Assembly (NCBI RefSeq): GCF_005870035.1
Contig: NZ_SWJG01000006.1
Span: 1 to 64,000 of the forward strand
DNA from: Spirosoma lacussanchae
GTDB taxonomy: Bacteria > Bacteroidota > Bacteroidia > Cytophagales > Spirosomataceae
DNA: 64,000 nt
Direction: 5' to 3'
A program made the translations under genes and the position numbers. Under the pieces are notes generated by a model. That model did no database searches. It was not told the origin of the DNA and was given only the letters and a program-made list of their open reading frames with translations. Shown here piece by piece: positions 50,772 through 58,736 of the stretch (position 1 is the stretch's first letter; each line of letters begins with the position of its first letter).

Positions 50772-51155
50772 TCATGAACGGGGCTTGGATGGGGGTGGCT
50801 CCGAAAACTTGTGCTGAACCAGCCTGACCAGTAAATCGGTGGGGAGCGGTTGGTCGTGTGGGAAGTGAAGGGCGTTTTTGGTACCCTTACCCCGGTACGG
50901 AGCCATCTCTGCGTTGTAGAGGGCCATCCCGTACATGGGGTACAACCCGATGTGTTTTTTGTAAGCCGCAAGCCAGATTGTTACGGTATGCCGTTTGAAG
51001 GCTGGCATGCCGTAACTGAACGTTTCTTCGGCGTCGGGCTGGGCGGCCTGGATGAGCTGCCGTAAAGTCCGTAGCCGCTCCTGAACCAGGGCCGGGAAGG
51101 TGTCGATGTACGCATCAATTGGGCTGGCATTGGGTGAGGGTACCTGAGTAGCCAT
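50772..51155 (-). CDS. DUF1801 (YdhG-like) protein
   Basis: This is a 127-residue protein from ATG 51155 (MATQVPSPNASPIDAYIDTF); the frame from 51257 is longer than the family. ALVQERLRTLRQLIQAAQPD, ETFSYGMPAFKRHTVTIWLA and HIGLYPMYGMA are the DUF1801 signature. The family is a small alpha/beta fold without known reaction. It is convergent with the acetyltransferase gene. No operon partner is visible. Confidence 0.85.
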   Translation of the reverse strand: MATQVPSPNASPIDAYIDTFPALVQERLRTLRQLIQAAQPDAEETFSYGMPAFKRHTVTIWLAAYKKHIGLYPMYGMALYNAEMAPYRGKGTKNALHFPHDQPLPTDLLVRLVQHKFSEPPPSKPRS

Positions 51156-51294
51156 GAGTGGAATAGGGGTAGTCGGGTTGGTTGGGTAGATCGGCAAGAA
51201 ACGAGGTAATCGCTGGGTAAATCTACGGGACAGTAGGATACAAAACCCAATCTTCATTTGACCGCGTCAGGAATAACACCTACATTGACGGGGA

Positions 51295-52803
51295 ATGCCA
51301 GGCTGCCATTCTGCTCCCATGTCAGTTGCCCCAAGGACCTCCGCCGACCAACTCCCCCAACCGCCCGCCCTGTACTTCGATCCCGACGAACGCAGCTGGG
51401 CAACGGCCGCCGACAGCGCCAGCCGCTTCGTGCCCGTGCCGCGGCTGAACGGAAAGCTGATCACTGATGCGTCGGCCCTCGCCACTATGGCCGATGACTT
51501 TGGCCACCTGATTCATCGTACACCGCTGGCCTGGTTACGTCCCGGCTCTACCGACGACGTCGTAGCGATGGTCTGCTTTGCCCGTCGGCACGGTATCCGA
51601 CTGGTGGGGCGCGGCTGTGGACACACGGCTTTCGGACAGGCGCAGGCAGAAGCCGGTCTGATCATAGACATGCGCAGCCTTTGCCAGATCCACGACATGA
51701 CACCCGACCAGGTGCGAGTCGATGCGGGCGTCATCTGGCGCGATCTAATACTGGCTACGACAGCCGCCGGGCTGACGCCCCCCGTGCTGACTGACTTTAC
51801 GGCACTGACCGTGGGCGGTACGTTATCGGTTGGCGGTGTCGGGGGGCGGAGTTTCCGTCACGGCGCGCAGGTCGATCAGGTTGTCGAACTCCAGGTGGTA
51901 ACGGGACGGGGCGAATTAGTGACCTGTTCGGCCGAGGCTCATGCCGGGCTTTTCTATGGTGTGCTGGCCGGGTTGGGCCTTTGTGGCATACTGGTGCAGG
52001 CTACCCTCCGACTCACTCCGGCTCGTCAGCAGGCTCGTACCTACCGTTTCTTCTATCCTGATCATACCACCCTGCTGGCCGATCTGCGCTGGCTGACGAC
52101 CCATCCCGATATTGATTACATCCGGGGAAACGCTATTCCCGTACCAGCCCAGTCGGCAACGCCCGCAGGAGGGCCGGGCTCGCGTCGGCTCCGTCTTCAG
52201 TTTTTCCTGGAGGCTACCGTTTTCTACAACGACGTCGAGGAACTGGCCGGGCTGCCCGATCTCGATTTGCCGGTGGCGGGCGATGCTGATCAGGTCGAGG
52301 ACCGGACGTACGTTGCCTTTACCGATCAGGTGGTGCAGCTGGTCAATCAGCTGGATGCGGCCGGGCTGGGCCAGCTCCCCCATCCCTGGTTGGACCTGTT
52401 CGTGCCCGACTCGGCCGTTAACCTTGTGTCGACACAGATTCTGACCGAACTCGACAATACTAATTTCGGTCCCGGCTCGCTGCTGCTCTTTTACCCGTTC
52501 AGCCGGGAAACACTGCGCTGTCCGCTGTTTCAGATACCGAACGAGCCGACCTGCGTGCTCGTGGATATTCTGCGTACCATCGCGCCCGATCCCGATCTGA
52601 TGGCCGACGTCGTCGCCCAGAATCGGCATCTTTACGAGTGGGTCGTCGGCACAGGCGGGCAACTGTACCCCATTGGTGCTGTACCGATGGACACCCGCGA
52701 CTGGGCGCGTCACTTCGGGCCGCTGTGGCAGGATCTGACCCGGATGAAGCAGGAGTACGACCCCGACGCCCTGCTGGGCGCTGGCCTTCGGGTTTTTGGG
52801 TGA
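51295..52803 (+). CDS. FAD-linked oxidoreductase, cytokinin-dehydrogenase-like
   Basis: This is a 502-residue flavoprotein of the PCMH/VAO fold; ATG 51319 (MSVAPRTSADQLPQPP) is an alternative start. The FAD-binding half runs from APRT.. to about 240. IRLVGRGCGHTAFGQAQAEA contains the His that covalently holds FAD in cytokinin oxidases and relatives, and GGTLSVGGVGGRSFRHGAQVDQV follows the expected diphosphate-binding pattern. The C-terminal half has the cap domain and ends with LMADVVAQNRHLYEWVVGTGGQLYP-like sequence. Substrates of bacterial members include amines, alcohols and sugars; the choice here is unknown. It has no signal peptide and stands alone. Confidence 0.82.
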   Translation: MPGCHSAPMSVAPRTSADQLPQPPALYFDPDERSWATAADSASRFVPVPRLNGKLITDASALATMADDFGHLIHRTPLAWLRPGSTDDVVAMVCFARRHGIRLVGRGCGHTAFGQAQAEAGLIIDMRSLCQIHDMTPDQVRVDAGVIWRDLILATTAAGLTPPVLTDFTALTVGGTLSVGGVGGRSFRHGAQVDQVVELQVVTGRGELVTCSAEAHAGLFYGVLAGLGLCGILVQATLRLTPARQQARTYRFFYPDHTTLLADLRWLTTHPDIDYIRGNAIPVPAQSATPAGGPGSRRLRLQFFLEATVFYNDVEELAGLPDLDLPVAGDADQVEDRTYVAFTDQVVQLVNQLDAAGLGQLPHPWLDLFVPDSAVNLVSTQILTELDNTNFGPGSLLLFYPFSRETLRCPLFQIPNEPTCVLVDILRTIAPDPDLMADVVAQNRHLYEWVVGTGGQLYPIGAVPMDTRDWARHFGPLWQDLTRMKQEYDPDALLGAGLRVFG

Positions 52804-52983
52804 TTTACACCTATCTTACCGATGCAGAATCCGGTTCCCGTAGTCTCTATTGCCAAAAGCGGTCGTTAATACTCATTCGCTTTGAGGATGGTACCAGTGC
52901 CGATTGCTCATGATGGCCGACTAGCTCTGTGTAACACAGCCCCGACTCGACGGTTTGGTCTGGGGTTGTTGAATGGGTATTGA

Positions 52984-53886
52984 TCAGGCGGCTTCGGTTT
53001 TTTCGCTGGGTTGGGCCGAGCAATTTGCCTGCTGCTTCAGAAGCTGTTTCGTGGTCTGGCGACTGCCGTCGTGGCTCCAGCCGGGCGGGCCGAATAGGTA
53101 ACCCAGGGCGCTTCGGAACGAGCCGGCATGGACAACGTCGCGGGCCATGTCGGACCATTCGTGGAAAGCGATCCGGAGGGGGTTGTGCGAGTCGATGTTT
53201 TTGGTGAGGCCGTAGGTCGGTCGGTGCGTTTCGGGCTCGAAGGTGCCGAAAATCCGGTCCCAGATGATCAGCACACCCGCGTGGTTCTTGTCCAGATAGG
53301 CCAGGTTCGATCCATGATGAACGCGGTGGTGCGAAGGCGTATTGAAAATATACTCGATGGGGGCGGGGAGCCGGTCGATGTGTTCGGTATGAATCCAGAA
53401 CTGGTAGAGCAGGCTAATGGCCTGCATGGTCATGACGGCTACCGGCGAAAATCCGATCAGCGGTAGCCATACCCAGAAAACCCACGCTCCCGATAGGGTG
53501 CCGGTCCAGGTTTGCCGCAGGGCCGTACCGAGGTTATATTTCTTCGACGAGTGATGCACCACGTGCGAGGCCCAGAAATAACGGCTGCTGTGGCTGATGC
53601 GGTGAAACCAGTAATAGCTAAAATCATCGGCAACGAACAGCAGCACCCAGGTCCACCACTGGCCCATGTCGATCGTGAACAGCCGAAACTGGTACACCAG
53701 CGAATACGCCCCGAACACGATGGCCTTGCCCACAAACCCGACAATCACATTGCCGATGCCCATACTCAGGCTGCTGGCCGTGTCTTTAGCCTCGTAGTAA
53801 TCCTTTTGCTGAATAGCCGTAACGATTACTTCGGCAACCAGCAGAATGACAAAGCCCGGAATGGCGTACTGAATCAGATCTTTCAT
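52984..53886 (-). CDS. Sterol desaturase/fatty acid hydroxylase-family membrane protein
   Basis: This is a 300-residue integral membrane di-iron enzyme with four hydrophobic spans (IPGFVILLVAEVIVTAI, WWTWVLLFVADDFSYYW, GVFW/VWLPLIGFSPVAVMTM regions). The histidine boxes are HRISHSSRYFWASHVVHHSS, HTEH and HHRVHHGSN, in the family's normal order. It hydroxylates or desaturates a membrane lipid or carotenoid. It is a single gene and no neighbouring reductase is visible. The C-terminal 40 residues are rich in Gln/Lys and probably soluble. Confidence 0.88.
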   Translation of the reverse strand: MKDLIQYAIPGFVILLVAEVIVTAIQQKDYYEAKDTASSLSMGIGNVIVGFVGKAIVFGAYSLVYQFRLFTIDMGQWWTWVLLFVADDFSYYWFHRISHSSRYFWASHVVHHSSKKYNLGTALRQTWTGTLSGAWVFWVWLPLIGFSPVAVMTMQAISLLYQFWIHTEHIDRLPAPIEYIFNTPSHHRVHHGSNLAYLDKNHAGVLIIWDRIFGTFEPETHRPTYGLTKNIDSHNPLRIAFHEWSDMARDVVHAGSFRSALGYLFGPPGWSHDGSRQTTKQLLKQQANCSAQPSEKTEAA

Positions 53887-54118
53887 GCGTGTTTTAGCGG
53901 AGCCAGGGAGGTTGTACGGTCTGTGCTACCCGCGCTGTGCTCTTCGCAATTTACAGAAAAATACTGTTTTGTTTACATAAGAGCCTGTGCCATGTCGACT
54001 AATCGGGTGCGAACAGGGGCGCCGGTTTTCCGGTTGATGGGATAACGACGGGGCGCCTTCGAGAGTCGAAGCCGGCCCCCTATATTGCAGCCCTGTACGT
54101 AAAAAAACAGATTGACGC

Positions 54119-54409
54119 ATGACCTTCGAGCAGTTTACCGCCAGCCTGTCGGACCCGCAACCCCCGGCCGCTGCGCACCCCATTTTAAAAGCCCTCTGGT
54201 ACGATGCCAACGAACAGTGGGAAGAAGCCCACGAAGTAGCCCAGAGCCGGGAGGGCGACCAGCCCTATGACCGGCTGCACGCGTACCTGCACCGCAAAGA
54301 AGGCGACCGCTTCAACGCCAATTACTGGTATAGGCGTGCTGGAACGTCGTTTTTCAACGGATCGCTGGCCGACGAGTGGCGGGTGCTGGTGACTGAACAG
54401 CTGGGCTGA
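54119..54409 (+). CDS. Conserved hypothetical protein
   Basis: This is a 96-residue protein without membrane or signal sequence. NEQWEEAHEVAQSREGDQPYD and LHAYLHRKEGDRFNANYWYR are strongly patterned segments that I have the impression are shared by small proteins in many Bacteroidota and Proteobacteria, but I cannot name the family. The tryptophan- and histidine-rich helices suggest a compact tetratricopeptide-like or ligand-binding helical fold. A TATATTGC sequence at 54081-54088 resembles the -7 element. It is single and on the same strand as the next gene. Confidence 0.7.
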   Translation: MTFEQFTASLSDPQPPAAAHPILKALWYDANEQWEEAHEVAQSREGDQPYDRLHAYLHRKEGDRFNANYWYRRAGTSFFNGSLADEWRVLVTEQLG

Positions 54410-54510
54410 AGATTCACAAAAATATAATGGGGGTTTGCGGGCAATTTGCTTCGAAAATTCTTTGAATTCTATGTATATTGTGGGGCTATTTTCCCAGCGT
54501 ACTTCCCCAC

Positions 54511-55776
54511 ATGCAAACAGTGTTTCGGATCGTATCCGAGCCCGCTGGTCTGATCAGACTGGATCAGACCCCTGTATATACCTATTCCCAAAAACAAGCC
54601 GAGGAAGCCAATCTGGCTTTCGATCTGGCCGTTCGTACGTTCCTGCGCAACTGGATCGACCAGGGAACCATATCGGGCTTTCATGCCGATACGGATGCCG
54701 ACGCGTTCATTGAGCAGGGAGCGCTGCGGAGCTTCTTTCAGCATCATGACGATGCTCTGGAGCAGCTGTTGCGGAACGACGCCATTGCGCGCCATCTGCT
54801 GCGTTCGGTGCATGAGGTCCATTTTCAGACCGATGCCTACGAGCCGCTGCTGGCCCAGTTCGAACGCCGGATTTATAACGTAGCGGCCCACCGCGAACAC
54901 CGTGAGGTGCCGTTCCGCTACAGCCCGCCCAGTCGCCAGAGCGATTACGGCGACACCGTCGATACCAGCCACCTGCCTGCCGATCAGGTTCGGGAGGATA
55001 TCGGCATGTATTTCGGTACCCGCCGGTCCGACACCACCGCCCTGACCATTCTGGGCGACCAGCTGCGCCGGGAAGCGCTGGCTCCGGCCTCGCTGCCGAT
55101 TCATGTCGTGACTGAGGGGTACATGGATGAGTCGCTGCGGGCCGTTCGGGTGGCAGCTGAACAGGCCGGTCTGGATGATGATGACCGGTTGCATATCTTC
55201 ATCATTCAGCGACGCCACGCGGCCGACGATCGGCACCTGGGTGCGGCTCTGCTCGTGATGAACCCGCAACAGCCCGACCGGCCCTGTCGGCTCGTCTTCT
55301 GCGACACCCTGAATCCCTCAGGTACGCCCCCCTGGTGGGACAAATTCAAACAGAAAGTAGACGTGGTATTTCCGGTCCCGGCCGGTGAGGCACCCGTATC
55401 GACCCGGCTTGAAGACGGGAGCGTGAACCTACAGCGACTGCACGATGGCGTACCCGTCCGACATCAGGATATCGACTGTGCGTTTTACACCGCATCGATC
55501 GGCCGCGCCCTGATTCAGCTGGCCCAGATCGAGCCGACGCTGATCCTATCCGGTTCTATCGAGGCCGTTCGCGAGGCCATGACAGCTCGTATGCCGGAGT
55601 ACTTCGACCAGCCCGGCCAGCCGAAGGCACCCGTTGCTGTTCGCGAAGAGAACATAGCCCGCCGGTGGAATACGGGCCGCGAAGCCCTCTGCCGACTGCT
55701 GCCCGCCATGATCACCGTACCGACCCGCTTTATTGACTTTGCTGCTGCACCAGCCGTCAGCGCCGAACTGGCCTGA
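54511..55776 (+). CDS. Unknown protein with possible CE-clan cysteine peptidase signature
   Basis: This is a 421-residue protein from ATG 54511 (MQTVFRIVSEPAGLIRLDQT); an in-frame start at 54478 lies in A+T-rich leader. It has no signal peptide or membrane span. The centre reads RHLGAALLVMN (His242), RLVFCDTLNPSG (Asp265) and RHQDIDCAFYTASIGRAL (Gln319, Cys323). Spacing and context (H.., then strand-(D/E)SL.., then Q-x3-DC-x2-Y) match the catalytic His-Asp-Gln-Cys of Ulp1/SENP proteases and YopJ-type acetyltransferases. The N-terminal 230 residues, with a possible helical region around 40-100, are not recognised. If correct this would be a deubiquitinase/deSUMOylase-like or acetyltransferase enzyme; the assignment is inference from four residues. 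Its 3' end faces a convergent terminator. Confidence 0.5.
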   Translation: MQTVFRIVSEPAGLIRLDQTPVYTYSQKQAEEANLAFDLAVRTFLRNWIDQGTISGFHADTDADAFIEQGALRSFFQHHDDALEQLLRNDAIARHLLRSVHEVHFQTDAYEPLLAQFERRIYNVAAHREHREVPFRYSPPSRQSDYGDTVDTSHLPADQVREDIGMYFGTRRSDTTALTILGDQLRREALAPASLPIHVVTEGYMDESLRAVRVAAEQAGLDDDDRLHIFIIQRRHAADDRHLGAALLVMNPQQPDRPCRLVFCDTLNPSGTPPWWDKFKQKVDVVFPVPAGEAPVSTRLEDGSVNLQRLHDGVPVRHQDIDCAFYTASIGRALIQLAQIEPTLILSGSIEAVREAMTARMPEYFDQPGQPKAPVAVREENIARRWNTGREALCRLLPAMITVPTRFIDFAAAPAVSAELA

Positions 55777-55782
55777 AAAAAA

Positions 55783-55808
55783 GGGCCGCTCTCCGGAGAG
55801 AGCGGCCC
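55783..55808 (-). terminator. Terminator for alanine dehydrogenase and the convergent gene
   Basis: GGGCCGCTCT (55783-55792) pairs with AGAGCGGCCC (55799-55808). On the minus strand it is followed by TTTTTTT, ending the ald transcript. The T-run is on that strand only. Confidence 0.85.
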
Positions 55809-55842
55809 ATGTCTGTCGATGAATGGGTAATGTTATCGTGGC

Positions 55843-56973
55843 TTACGCCAGTTCTTCTTCGTTCAGGATGGAGCTGACGGGCGTTAGCTCCAGGCCAAAC
55901 GCATCGGCAACACCCTTGTATACCACCTTGCCATCGACTACGTTCAGGCCCAGTTGCAGGTCCATATTGTCGCGGCAGGCCTGCTGCCAGCCTTTGTTGG
56001 CCAGTTGCAGGGCGTAGGGCAGGGTTGCGTTGGTCAGCGCCAGGGTACTGGTATAGGGTACCGCACCCGGCATGTTGGCTACGCAGTAATGAACCACCCC
56101 GTCGATGATGAAGGTCGGATCTTCGTGGGTCGTTGGCCGGCAGGTTTCGATACAGCCCCCCTGGTCAACGGCTACGTCGACGAGTACGGTACCGGTCCGC
56201 ATCTGCTTCAGCATCTCACGGGTAATGAGGTGGGGGGCTTTGGCGCCCGGAATCAGCACCGCGCCCACAATCAGGTCACAGACTTTAATCATCTCCCGAA
56301 TGTTGTACTCGTTCGACATCATGGTCTGTACGTTGGGCGGCATGATATCGGACAGGTAGCGCAGACGGGCCAGGCTAACGTCCATAATCGTAACGTGTGC
56401 GCCCAGTCCGGCGGCCATCTTGGCTGCCTGGGTGCCGACAATACCACCGCCCAGAATCAGGACGTTGGCGGGTTTTACGCCCGGCACACCGCCCAGCAGG
56501 ATACCCCGGCCTTTCAGTGGTTTCTCCAGGTACTTGGCCCCTTCCTGAATGGCCATCCGGCCGGCTACTTCCGACATCGGCACCAGCAGCGGCAGGCTGC
56601 GGTCGGGCCGTTCAACGGTTTCGTAGGCCAGGCATACGGCTTTCTTTGCCAGCATAGCCTGAGTCAGTTCTTCCGATGAAGCGAAGTGGAAATAGGTAAA
56701 CAGGAGCTGGTCCTGCTTGATGAGGTTATATTCAGACGCAATCGGCTCCTTAACCTTCATGATCATCTCGGCAATACCGTAGACATCTTCGATGGTCGGC
56801 AGCATGACGGCACCGGCTTCGATGTACTCTTCATCCTCGAAACCACTGCCTTCGCCCGCGTTGACCTGCACGTAGACGGTGTGGCCGTGCTTGCGTAGTT
56901 CCGTAACGCCCGCGGGGGTCAGTGCCACGCGGTTCTCGTTGTTTTTTATCTCTTTGGGAACGCCGATAACCAT
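55843..56973 (-). CDS. ald: Alanine dehydrogenase
   Basis: This is a 376-residue NAD-dependent enzyme converting L-alanine to pyruvate and ammonia, or the reverse. The first domain has MVIGVPKEIKNNENRVALTP, the substrate Lys in MIMKVKEPIASEY and the catalytic His in TYFHFASSEELTQ. The NAD domain has the glycine loop ANVLILGGGIVGTQAAKMAA, and VDVAVDQGGCIETCRPTTHEDP gives the conserved Asp. The C-terminal HYCVANMPGAVPYTSTLALT is diagnostic. It is complete and of normal length. It is divergent from an Lrp/AsnC-type regulator, which in many bacteria controls ald. Confidence 0.93.
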   Translation of the reverse strand: MVIGVPKEIKNNENRVALTPAGVTELRKHGHTVYVQVNAGEGSGFEDEEYIEAGAVMLPTIEDVYGIAEMIMKVKEPIASEYNLIKQDQLLFTYFHFASSEELTQAMLAKKAVCLAYETVERPDRSLPLLVPMSEVAGRMAIQEGAKYLEKPLKGRGILLGGVPGVKPANVLILGGGIVGTQAAKMAAGLGAHVTIMDVSLARLRYLSDIMPPNVQTMMSNEYNIREMIKVCDLIVGAVLIPGAKAPHLITREMLKQMRTGTVLVDVAVDQGGCIETCRPTTHEDPTFIIDGVVHYCVANMPGAVPYTSTLALTNATLPYALQLANKGWQQACRDNMDLQLGLNVVDGKVVYKGVADAFGLELTPVSSILNEEELA

Positions 56974-57012
56974 AATGAGCTGAATGCGTTTAGGTTAATT
57001 TTATAGGTATGA

Positions 57013-57020
57013 CAAAGATA
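57013..57020 (-). promoter_or_regulatory. -7 element of ald
   Basis: On the minus strand this reads TATCTTTG, an exact TAnnTTTG match, 39 bases before the ald start. It lies in the shared ald/Lrp intergenic region, so an Lrp-like dimer could block or activate it. Confidence 0.5.
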
Positions 57021-57146
57021 AAGGGGGTGTATATCTTTTCTAATACATGCGTTTTTTTTAGGAAATTGCGACCATAATTAAGTTATTGGTAGTATATTTT
57101 CCTGATAAGAGACGAATTTTCACCTGCGTGTCCGTAAAAATTTCCT

Positions 57147-57626
57147 GTGGAGCTGCTAGACAAAACCGACCGTCGTATCCTGAACCTGATACAAACCAAC
57201 GCCCGCCTGACCATTCAGGAAATCGGGCAGCAGATCAACCTCTCCAAAACGCCCGTTCACGAGCGGATCAAACGGCTGGAGCGGGAGGGTGTCATTGCGC
57301 AATACGTTACCCTGATCGACAAGAAAAAGGTAGGCAACAGCCTGATGGTCTATTGCCAGGTTACTCTCGATAAACAGACCCGCGATACGTTTGCCGGTTT
57401 TGACACGGCCGTTCGCGATCTGCCCGAGGTGCTGGAGTGTAACCGCGTGTCGGGTACGTTCGATTACCTGCTGAAGATCGTCAGCCGCGATATGGAAGCT
57501 TACAACCGGTTCTACCAGGAGCGGCTGTCGGTTATTCCGGGTATGCTCCACATCAGCAGCTTTTTTGTGATGGATGAGGTGAAAAACTCCACGGTCATTC
57601 CCGTTGCTACCGACGCTACGCTGTGA
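57147..57626 (+). CDS. Lrp/AsnC-family transcriptional regulator
   Basis: This is a 159-residue regulator from a GTG start (MELLDKTDRRILNLIQTNAR), chosen because the Lrp fold begins at exactly this point. The N-terminal helix-turn-helix is LTIQEIGQQINLSKTPVHER, and the C-terminal RAM ligand domain has VECNRVSGTFDYLLKIVSRD-like sequence (about 85-145). It binds an amino acid and DNA as an oligomer. Being divergent from ald with 173 bases between, it is the prime candidate for alanine- or amino-acid-responsive control of ald. Its 3' end lies inside the dispersed repeat copy at 57606-57638. Confidence 0.9.
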   Translation: MELLDKTDRRILNLIQTNARLTIQEIGQQINLSKTPVHERIKRLEREGVIAQYVTLIDKKKVGNSLMVYCQVTLDKQTRDTFAGFDTAVRDLPEVLECNRVSGTFDYLLKIVSRDMEAYNRFYQERLSVIPGMLHISSFFVMDEVKNSTVIPVATDATL

Positions 57627-57638
57627 AGGCCCTAACGG
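57606..57638 (+). repeat. 33-base dispersed repeat, copy 2
   Basis: It matches 892-924 with 30 of 33 bases identical. It encodes the last residues and stop of the Lrp-type regulator (ATDATL), then GGCCCTAACGGGCC, which forms a small stem (57628-57641). Confidence 0.7.
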
Positions 57639-57801
57639 GCCCCAAGGCTGATCCTGAACGGCTGCTACCACCTGCTTGATGGGTTGTGATGGAGCCTGGA
57701 TTGATCTCCGTTGACTAACTAATTTGCTGGTGTACGGCGGTAGTAGTATCTGAAAGGTTCAGACTTATGATACTCGCTTAATGTGATCTTTTTAATCTCT
57801 G

Positions 57802-58566
57802 ATGAAACGAAGACAGTTTGTTGCCTCGTCGTTGTTGGCCGTACCGGCACTGACCCAGGAAACCGCGAAACCCGCTCCGGCTAAACAAGTGTATGAATTG
57901 CGGACGTATGACATGCGCTTCGGCGCGCAGCAGTCAAACCTCGAAAACTACCTCAAAGATGCGCTCATACCGGCCCTGAACCGGCAGGGAGCCAAAACGG
58001 TGGGCGTATTTCGGGAAATGGGTAAGTCTGACCCGGCTAAGCTGTATGTACTCATACCCCACGCGTCGATGGACGCCTATGCCGGAGTCTCCACCCGGCT
58101 GGCGGCCGATACTGCCTACGCCAGCGCGAGCAGGGCTTATAACGACCTGACACCCGACAAAGCCGTTTTTACCCGTTATACCACCTCGCTGCTCACGGCG
58201 TTCGATGCCCTGCCGCAGCTGGTCACGCCCGCCCGCGAAACCCGGATTTTTGAACTGCGAACCTACGAAGGGTACTCAGAAGATGCCGTTCGGCGGAAAG
58301 TGAAGATGTTCAACGTCGATGAACTGCCTATTTTTTACCGGGTCAAACTCAATCCGGTATTCTTTGGTGAGGTGATTGCCGGGGAGCACATGCCGTGTCT
58401 GACGTATATGCTGACGTTTAAGGACATGGCCGAGCGGGATGCCAACTGGAAGCAGTTCGGCGCTGACCCCGACTGGAAACGCGTGTCGCAGCTTCCCGAA
58501 TATGCCAATACCGTCTCCAACATCATCCGGGTATTTCTGGAGCCGTCGCCCTACTCACAGATCTAG
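57802..58566 (+). CDS. NIPSNAP-family protein
   Basis: This is a 254-residue protein with a possible export signal (KRRQFVASSLLAVPALTQ, with paired Arg near the start as in Tat signals). Two NIPSNAP ferredoxin-like domains follow: KQVYELRTYDMRFGAQQSNL in the first and TRIFELRTYEGYSEDAVRRK in the second. The family forms dimeric alpha-beta barrels of unknown reaction, often in sugar or quinone pathways. It is single, closed by a hairpin at 58681-58712. Confidence 0.85.
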   Translation: MKRRQFVASSLLAVPALTQETAKPAPAKQVYELRTYDMRFGAQQSNLENYLKDALIPALNRQGAKTVGVFREMGKSDPAKLYVLIPHASMDAYAGVSTRLAADTAYASASRAYNDLTPDKAVFTRYTTSLLTAFDALPQLVTPARETRIFELRTYEGYSEDAVRRKVKMFNVDELPIFYRVKLNPVFFGEVIAGEHMPCLTYMLTFKDMAERDANWKQFGADPDWKRVSQLPEYANTVSNIIRVFLEPSPYSQI

Positions 58567-58680
58567 TCCCCGACCGCTAGGCCGAGCCGCAACCCGGTAC
58601 CGGGAGCAACACCCCCGGTGAGGCTGCGTGGCGGCAAAACAGGCACAGGGTGGTCAAGGGCCTACCTCGCTTATACACGA

Positions 58681-58712
58681 AACCCCAGACCGGCCTCGGC
58701 TGATCTGGGGTT
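58681..58712. terminator. Terminator between NIPSNAP and esterase genes
   Basis: AACCCCAGA (58681-58689) pairs exactly with TCTGGGGTT (58704-58712). The T-run is short. It sits between two convergent genes and may serve both. Confidence 0.6.
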
Positions 58713-58736
58713 CTATTCATACGGGTAATACGTCAG

